Below, piece after piece: positions 31,692 through 36,628 of a stretch of DNA of 36,628 bases. The position numbers and the translations under genes were made by a program. Origin of the DNA: a virus; IMG/VR virus record IMGVR_UViG_3300043419_000944, positions 1 through 36,628 of that record; one strand, written 5' to 3'. Positions within the stretch are counted from its first letter, which is position 1; each line of letters begins with the position of its first letter. The notes below the pieces were generated by a model, which was not told where the DNA came from, searched no databases, and saw only the letters and a list, made by a program, of their open reading frames with translations.

Positions 31692-32465
31692 TTATTTAGG
31701 TAAATAATCGGAAAAATTGGATTTTACAAACTGAAGTAGTTTTTTGGAGTATTCTTCGTTGTGTTTTGGGGTTGCGTGTTTACCATCAATGGAGAATTCA
31801 CGGAAATCTCCGTAGTCACCATCGAACCGATATTTGTCAGAATATTCGTTATCCATCAGGAAAGAACCGTTCCATATATATGGGATGCTCCTATTCTCCA
31901 AATAATTGGTGATTAGAAGATGGTTTTTGTACCAATTGATTAAATCGTTCTCGTCGTGGGTAATTCTTGCAATTGATTTGTACTCTTCCTTCCCTTCACT
32001 ATCTTCCTTAAAATAACCCCAAGGAGTCATATGAAATGGTTCCAACTCTCCATTATATCGGTAATATTCTTTACGTGATGGATAAGTGTACATTAAGTTA
32101 ACCAAATTAGGTCTTATCTTTTGAGTTAAGGTGATAACACATCTAGCAATGTAATCGTTACTACGTCCACCAAACCCCAAATTTAAATCTACCCCGTTCT
32201 GTATCTGTCTTGAGAAATAATAAGGCCAAGTTTGATTATCACTAACCCCAACACCTTCAGTGTGGGAACAACCAACTGACATTATTCTAAACCCATCCTT
32301 ATATAATGAATCTCCCCTGAACCCCATTTCATTGTATGTGTAGTTATTCGTTTCGGAAATATCGGAACCTGATGTGTTGAGTGTTTTATTTCTACGTTCA
32401 TCCAATCTCCAAGAATGGTTACCCACCTCAAACCCCGAACTTGTCCAAAACTTCATTGATTTCAT
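31692..32465 (-). CDS. SGNH-like hydrolase with GCSHTEG block I
   Basis: 257 residues. A short N-terminal cap (TYNEMGFRGDSLYKDGFR) leads into block I GCSHTEGVGVS (65-75, Ser at 67), block II GFGGRSNDYI, block III MYTYPSR and the terminal DGKHATPKHN with H230 as the catalytic His. The cap plus GCSHT layout is common in SGNH proteins of marine viruses and lipopolysaccharide-modifying clusters. It probably esterifies or de-esterifies a sugar. ATGA overlap (32462-32465) with the glycosyltransferase-like gene upstream; last of the coupled set. Confidence 0.82.
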   Translation of the reverse strand: MKSMKFWTSSGFEVGNHSWRLDERRNKTLNTSGSDISETNNYTYNEMGFRGDSLYKDGFRIMSVGCSHTEGVGVSDNQTWPYYFSRQIQNGVDLNLGFGGRSNDYIARCVITLTQKIRPNLVNLMYTYPSRKEYYRYNGELEPFHMTPWGYFKEDSEGKEEYKSIARITHDENDLINWYKNHLLITNYLENRSIPYIWNGSFLMDNEYSDKYRFDGDYGDFREFSIDGKHATPKHNEEYSKKLLQFVKSNFSDYLPK

Positions 32466-33160
32466 ATTAAATTCTTGTTTCTATTGAAATGACTAACTTT
32501 ATTTTTATCCGCAATGTGACAAACTCCGTTCATCGATAACTCACCAAACGATGGGTTATGTTTATATAGGTAATTTATATCATCAAAGTATAAATTTAAA
32601 TATTGTTGGTTTAAGGTTATTGGTGGTATTCCGTGATAACGTTTATTAAAAAAATCGTAGTTTTCTTCAATAATTTCCAAAACTTCGGAATATGCTTTAT
32701 TCACATTTCTAAAGTTACGAGACGCAATTATTGAGGTGTTATTTAATTCGGTATAATCTAACGAGGTATTTGAATATAGTTTATGTAGTTCAGTAAAGTC
32801 CTCGATTTGTGAACTCGATAGAGGATGTTTGTAACATAAATTTAGTTTATCCTTTTTAATGATATCTAATAATTTTTTAATGTCCCCAACTACTAAATCA
32901 TTATCCAAATGTATAAAAGGGAACTGAATTTCAGATAGAACTTTTAATTTAGGATATGACCATATTGTTGGTTTTCGGTATCTATCCGGTAAGGACAATT
33001 CAACCCAATCATATATTAAGTTTAAATTTTTAAAATAATCAATATCGGAATATATTATAGGAACTTCACCTTGTATATTCAAACTTTGAATTGAATACTT
33101 TAAGTAAATTTCAGTAATCTCTTTAAGTCTGGTTGGTAGATATGTGAATACTATTCTCAT
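32462..33160 (-). CDS. GT-A-like putative glycosyltransferase
   Basis: 232 residues. FPFIHLDNDLVVGDI (about 79-93) is a DxD-like metal site after the segment WSYPKLKVLSE, a layout I associate with DUF6734-type and related glycosyltransferases. IVFTYLPTRLKE at the N-terminus fits the donor-binding strand. No membrane segment. The C-terminus is unremarkable. The donor is unknown. It overlaps both neighbours (ATGA at 32462; TAATG at 33160), so the set is translated together. Confidence 0.65.
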   Translation of the reverse strand: MRIVFTYLPTRLKEITEIYLKYSIQSLNIQGEVPIIYSDIDYFKNLNLIYDWVELSLPDRYRKPTIWSYPKLKVLSEIQFPFIHLDNDLVVGDIKKLLDIIKKDKLNLCYKHPLSSSQIEDFTELHKLYSNTSLDYTELNNTSIIASRNFRNVNKAYSEVLEIIEENYDFFNKRYHGIPPITLNQQYLNLYFDDINYLYKHNPSFGELSMNGVCHIADKNKVSHFNRNKNLI

Positions 33161-34404
33161 TATAGTAATGGTCGTTTTGGTATGGGTTCGTTAGTTATAA
33201 CTCCATTAACTATCATATCCAACATTGAATTTTCTTTATGTAATCTATCAATAAAAATGTCGTGACATTCTTTAATCCAATCCTTACATAGTTGATAATT
33301 GTTATCAAAATCACTAATGAATGTTCTCACAAAATCCGCAAATAGTTTAGCGTTCCCTTGGTATTGTTTGGACTCATCATAAAAAGGATGTTTTCTAATT
33401 CCAATCAAATCCATAATACAATCGTATGGATATGAGTGAGTGGAAACAAAAGGAACGTTAGCTAAAATTAAACCCAACGACTTTTCACTTAGATATTGAC
33501 TATGGTAGTTGGCGGAATTGTGGGCCCAAGATTCATCACATATTTGAATTTTAGACATTGGTAAAATCCTCAAGAAAAAGTCAAGACCTACAGTTATGTT
33601 TGTTAATATCCTTAAGTTCTGAAAATCAATTTCAGAATCGTAATCATTTAAGTAAGCACCTTCAATTTTTCTATACTTTGGTTGTACTGAATCCTTTTCA
33701 ATTACATTTGTTTGGGAAACGAAGATGTCTTCGATTTGTGTTAACTCCTCGGCAATTTTAACCCTAAGTGGTTTATGTGCTCTAACCGAATAGCCCATTT
33801 TATATTTTGGAACTATAACATCACTAACATTTTTATAATCATAGAACCACCTAATACTAATCATTTCATTCCATTGAAAAATAATATTAGTGAATGGATT
33901 GTACAAGTTTGGGTGTTTACTTAATACTATTTTGTTGGTGAAAATATTATCAGTTAATATAAAATGATTCGATAACCTGAGAATTTGATTTTCAATTTCT
34001 TCAATTTGTATTGTTCCGTCTGTCTTTACTTTTGTATTGTCGTTCTTAATGAATATCTTTTCAGTTCTAAACAAACAAACCACCCAATTCTTTTTATCTT
34101 GAATGAGGTCAGCCATTCTTTCAATCATAGCAAAAGAATCCGAACCTCTATGTTCAGTGTTTTCAAAATTAGTATCTTGACCTCTTTGTCTAAGTGCACC
34201 AAAGAAATCAATTATATGAATCCCCTCATCATCATTTATTTCAGGATTAAATGACACTTCAAAGTTCTTTCCTCCGTACTCAAATGTGACATCCCTAATT
34301 GCTCCATTAGTGTTATCTACTTCAACCATTTCTTTGTTCTCAACATTATGAAAGAACTTTTGAAATAACATATCAGTATAATAATGATGAACGAATATTT
34401 TCAT
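33160..34404 (-). CDS. putative glycosyltransferase-like protein
   Basis: 414 residues, no clear domain at the N-terminus. The distal segment YLSEKSLGLILANVPFVSTH (about 307-326), then IGIRKHPFYDES, recalls the EK-x-x-x-x-I-x-x-x-x-PF-I motif of fucosyltransferase or exostosin-like families in which an ESK/SEK block binds the nucleotide sugar. This is a motif-level inference, so it could be a capsular or LPS-type transferase or something else. It shares one base with 32462-33160 and is three bases from the sulfotransferase stop. Confidence 0.55.
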   Translation of the reverse strand: MKIFVHHYYTDMLFQKFFHNVENKEMVEVDNTNGAIRDVTFEYGGKNFEVSFNPEINDDEGIHIIDFFGALRQRGQDTNFENTEHRGSDSFAMIERMADLIQDKKNWVVCLFRTEKIFIKNDNTKVKTDGTIQIEEIENQILRLSNHFILTDNIFTNKIVLSKHPNLYNPFTNIIFQWNEMISIRWFYDYKNVSDVIVPKYKMGYSVRAHKPLRVKIAEELTQIEDIFVSQTNVIEKDSVQPKYRKIEGAYLNDYDSEIDFQNLRILTNITVGLDFFLRILPMSKIQICDESWAHNSANYHSQYLSEKSLGLILANVPFVSTHSYPYDCIMDLIGIRKHPFYDESKQYQGNAKLFADFVRTFISDFDNNYQLCKDWIKECHDIFIDRLHKENSMLDMIVNGVITNEPIPKRPLL

Positions 34405-34407
34405 ATG

Positions 34408-34905
34408 TTAAATTAATTTCTTAATTGTTTTATCTCTATTACCTTTTCTTAATCTACCTTCATTATTGAAATCGAAAATATCCTCATAGTAAGTTATTGG
34501 AACATTAAGTTTGACAGATAATTCACCAATTTCCTTATTCCATTTTATAATGTCGTTATAACATAATTCGTATATTTCTGAAGGAACCTCTTCATAAACA
34601 TATGGAGTATTTGAATTATAGTTTTTCTTTTTTGAAAAGTATGTTTGATATGCGTGTGATTCTGTACACTCTATTACATTTTTTCTTGTTAGTAATATAA
34701 CCTCATCAAACTCTTTAGACAATTCTAAATTACTATGATGATGACATATTATTGTTTTAACCACAACATTTTTTTCTCCATTATAATTAACTCTACCAGT
34801 ACCATCAAATGGTTCAAACAAAGGTTTTAAATTCTTCTCTTTTGCTATTTTGTGTAACAATGAAGTAGAACCCGTTCTTGGTAAGGAGATGATTAATACA
34901 CTCAT
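34408..34905 (-). CDS. sulfotransferase-family protein
   Basis: 165 residues, short for the family (usually over 250). The PAPS-binding loop is SLPRTGSTSLL (7-17). The 3'-phosphate motif appears as VILLTRKNVIECTESH (69-84), with R74 and S83 at the expected spacing. No membrane or signal segment. It would transfer a sulfuryl group from PAPS onto a sugar or a tyrosine-like acceptor. The small size may mean a shortened acceptor domain; the core looks intact. ATGA overlap with the oxygenase gene upstream (34902-34905). Confidence 0.82.
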   Translation of the reverse strand: MSVLIISLPRTGSTSLLHKIAKEKNLKPLFEPFDGTGRVNYNGEKNVVVKTIICHHHSNLELSKEFDEVILLTRKNVIECTESHAYQTYFSKKKNYNSNTPYVYEEVPSEIYELCYNDIIKWNKEIGELSVKLNVPITYYEDIFDFNNEGRLRKGNRDKTIKKLI

Positions 34906-35468
34906 AGTAATGTTTTATTACTTTTAACCCTCGGATAATCAAAATCTGTTTCGGTCATCCATACATTCAATGCATATCTTATTCCCTTAGTTACCGGCAG
35001 AACTCCGTGATATGTTTCAGAACCGTTGAATGAAATACTATCACCCAATTTTAAATCACATAAAGTTAAACCACCCAAAGTCTCAAAGTCATATGGTGGA
35101 TTTTCATCTTGGGTTAACACAAATTGACCTCCTTCAAAATCGTCAGAAAGAACAATAACTGTAGTTAATTCACTCGACTTATCTTTATGTAGATTAAGAT
35201 ACCTACCATCATAATACGATGTTAAACTAATGTTGAAATTTTTTAAATTAAATGTTGAGTAATCAAACCATAATTTAAACTCTCCATTTTTGTAATTGGT
35301 TGTTAATAAATTAATAATTCTTTCTTTAAAATTGGAATCGTACATTCTTCTACAATCCCATTTTTCAGTTGGTTTGTATGAAAATGGTTCACCGAACTCA
35401 AGACAAAAATCAATTATATCTTTAGCGGTTTCTCTATCACAAAAATTATTGTTTATGTTATAATTCAT
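34902..35468 (-). CDS. 2-oxoglutarate/Fe(II)-dependent oxygenase
   Basis: 188 residues. The double-stranded beta-helix core shows LHKDKSSELTTVIVLSDD (93-110) with H94 and D96 as iron ligands, GGQFVL, GDSISFNGSETYHGVLPVT with H154 as the third ligand, and GIRYALNVWM with R164 binding 2-oxoglutarate. This is the prolyl-4-hydroxylase-like (P4Hc) type. It hydroxylates a protein side chain, sugar or lipid; the target cannot be read. ATGA overlap at 35465-35468 with the SGNH gene upstream. Confidence 0.9.
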   Translation of the reverse strand: MNYNINNNFCDRETAKDIIDFCLEFGEPFSYKPTEKWDCRRMYDSNFKERIINLLTTNYKNGEFKLWFDYSTFNLKNFNISLTSYYDGRYLNLHKDKSSELTTVIVLSDDFEGGQFVLTQDENPPYDFETLGGLTLCDLKLGDSISFNGSETYHGVLPVTKGIRYALNVWMTETDFDYPRVKSNKTLL

Positions 35469-36286
35469 AGTAGATATGAATTTTTCTTTTTATTATTAGT
35501 TAGTAAATCACCTTCGTTTATGAATTTATATAATTCTTCCGCAATTAATTTATAACCATTGTTACTTGGGTGTTTACCTGCGGTAGTATCTACCCATCGA
35601 TTATTATCCTCCCAAACATCTTTTCTATTTGTATCGATTAATAAATTAGCCATTGTTTTATCTATATAACCCCAATATCTTTCACCCTCAATCAAATGAG
35701 TTTTATCAACCAGAACATCAATGTTTTTATTAATCATAGTGTCAAATGCGTCACAAAAAACATATCTAATTCCCAATTCCTTAAACATAAATTGTAAATG
35801 TAGTATGTAGTTTTGATTAACTATGTCATAGTATGCGTCATTAAATAAATTACTAATGTAGTAATCTCTAAAATTTTTTTCCGCCCTATTATAGTTTACA
35901 TTATCTCCACTAACACCATCGAAAATATATTTGAAAAGATGTTGCTTACTCTTATATCTTTGACCCCAAATATGAAAACTATTCTCATTTGGAAAAAATG
36001 GTAATTGGTCTCTTAAGGATGAGGACCACATAATAACAACAAAATCATCTTGAGTGATGATTTCATTTTTTAATTGATTGCAAACTGTATTGAATATTGA
36101 GTTGTTCGAGAACCCACCAACTCCGTTATTTTTAACTTCACATTCAAGTAGTTCCGATAAGTGTTTCGGCCAACAATATTTTTGTCTTATGTTAGTTCTT
36201 TCCTCAGGAATTTCTGTTGTTAATTCCTCATCAACATTACCCCCAACACCCTCAGTCCAACTATCTCCATATGTGAATAACTTCAT
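35465..36286 (-). CDS. SGNH/GDSL-type hydrolase
   Basis: 273 residues. Block I is TYGDSWTEGVGG (Ser at 9), block II NNGVGGFSNNSIF, block III the MWSSSLRDQL segment after DFVVI, and the terminal AGKHPSNNGYKLIAEEL carries H239. Features close to the protein at 14195-14839. No signal peptide, so it acts in the cytosol, perhaps on a glycan intermediate. It is the first enzyme in the coupled leftward set 36286 to 31692; 11 bases separate it from the 47-residue gene upstream. Confidence 0.85.
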   Translation of the reverse strand: MKLFTYGDSWTEGVGGNVDEELTTEIPEERTNIRQKYCWPKHLSELLECEVKNNGVGGFSNNSIFNTVCNQLKNEIITQDDFVVIMWSSSLRDQLPFFPNENSFHIWGQRYKSKQHLFKYIFDGVSGDNVNYNRAEKNFRDYYISNLFNDAYYDIVNQNYILHLQFMFKELGIRYVFCDAFDTMINKNIDVLVDKTHLIEGERYWGYIDKTMANLLIDTNRKDVWEDNNRWVDTTAGKHPSNNGYKLIAEELYKFINEGDLLTNNKKKNSYLL

Positions 36287-36297
36287 AAAACATTATC

Positions 36298-36441
36298 TTA
36301 TTCCCCCAAGTGCTTAACTTTAATAGCCGTTACAACTGCTTGAAATGCTGTTGCTACTTTTGTTTTTAACTCACTTGAAATGGGTGCAACAATTGCTTTA
36401 ATTGTTTGTGCAGGTCTTTCTATTCTTTCTTTTTGTGCCAT
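36298..36441 (-). CDS. 47-residue hypothetical protein
   Basis: Found by reading the gap: ATG at 36439-36441, 47 codons, TAA at 36298-36300. The protein (MAQKERIERPAQTIKAIVAP, ending IKVKHLGE) is a short helical chain with an Ala-rich middle and no membrane span. The start follows an A-rich leader and spacing to neighbours (11-12 bases) suits an operon gene. Function unknown. Confidence 0.6.
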   Translation of the reverse strand: MAQKERIERPAQTIKAIVAPISSELKTKVATAFQAVVTAIKVKHLGE

Positions 36442-36453
36442 AATATTTTAATT

Positions 36454-36628
36454 TTATAATTTCGGTAAAGGTGTATTTGAACAACTAGGACAGTACCAAC
36501 TATTACACCAATGTCCACAATAGTTCCAAGGACACCAACAAGTGTTGTGCATCACACTGAAATCACCGTCACCAATGTCGACTAAGAATAAATCCGAAGA
36601 TTCAAAGTCCAAACTGTAAATGGTTTTT
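36454..36628 (-). CDS. Cys/Trp-rich protein, 3' part only (runs off the right edge)
   Basis: Partial: the frame is open from the window edge and ends in TAA at 36454-36456. The visible part has an acidic stretch (DFESSDLFLVDIGDGDFSV) and then six cysteines in the order C-x-C-x4-C-x3-C-x4-C-x2-C within about 20 residues, with tryptophans between them. This density suggests a metal-bound or disulfide-linked knob. It is 12 bases upstream of the 47-residue gene. No known family recognised. Confidence 0.6.
   Translation of the reverse strand, partial: KTIYSLDFESSDLFLVDIGDGDFSVMHNTCWCPWNYCGHWCNSWYCPSCSNTPLPKL

Overview
The window looks like part of a large, AT-rich tailed-phage genome, probably a T4-like myovirus infecting a marine Bacteroidota (flavobacterial) host. 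The phage call rests on tight packing of small conserved phage-type genes, a 1612-residue tail fibre ending in an intramolecular chaperone (peptidase S74) domain, receptor-binding-like paralogues, a phage-style thymidylate synthase and muralytic enzymes. The host call is inference. Start codons lack Shine-Dalgarno sequences and follow A/T-rich leaders, and the bacteroidotal -7 box TAnnTTTG occurs upstream of at least four minus-strand genes, once with TTG 19 bases upstream. No terminase, portal, capsid or polymerase gene lies in the window, so the phage type is not proven. No tRNA, CRISPR array, insertion sequence or gap over 300 bases was seen.

Layout. (1) About 1-17.6 kb is read almost wholly leftward. 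It holds three proteins with similar short N-terminal leaders (one a peptidoglycan-binding/M23/lysozyme-like protein), small membrane proteins, a HAD phosphatase, an AdoMet-decarboxylase-like protein, an HExxH metalloprotease, a possible PD-(D/E)XK nuclease, a C5-cytosine methyltransferase, two PcfJ-like paralogues, an NlpC/P60 peptidase, thymidylate synthase, an amino-methyltransferase and two SGNH hydrolases. Two rightward genes interrupt it: a 42-residue basic protein and a DUF192 protein. (2) About 17.7-24.6 kb is a rightward operon: two small regulators or hypotheticals, two GT-B glycosyltransferases, two small possibly virion proteins, three GT-A glycosyltransferases and a nucleotide-sugar epimerase, ending in a hairpin terminator. 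(3) About 24.6-31.6 kb, leftward, is the tail-fibre region: the long S74 fibre, then three tandem adhesin-like paralogues and a fibre-associated gene. (4) About 31.7-36.6 kb, leftward, is a translationally coupled set: SGNH hydrolase, 2-oxoglutarate oxygenase, sulfotransferase, two glycosyltransferase-like proteins and another SGNH hydrolase, preceded by two small genes, one cut by the window edge.

The most striking theme is that regions 2 and 4 flank the fibre module with at least five convincing glycosyltransferases, two probable ones, a sugar epimerase, a sulfotransferase, an Fe(II)/2OG oxygenase and SGNH esterase/acyltransferase-like enzymes. A reasonable hypothesis is a phage-encoded pathway that builds and decorates (acylates, sulfates, hydroxylates) a glycan on the virion or on the infected cell surface. 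Nothing in the sequence alone identifies the acceptor. Five genes are given starts downstream of the longest open frame (6955, 14839, 17574, 20989, 4043), and five genes of about 40-60 codons, one of them cut by the window edge, were found by reading the gaps.
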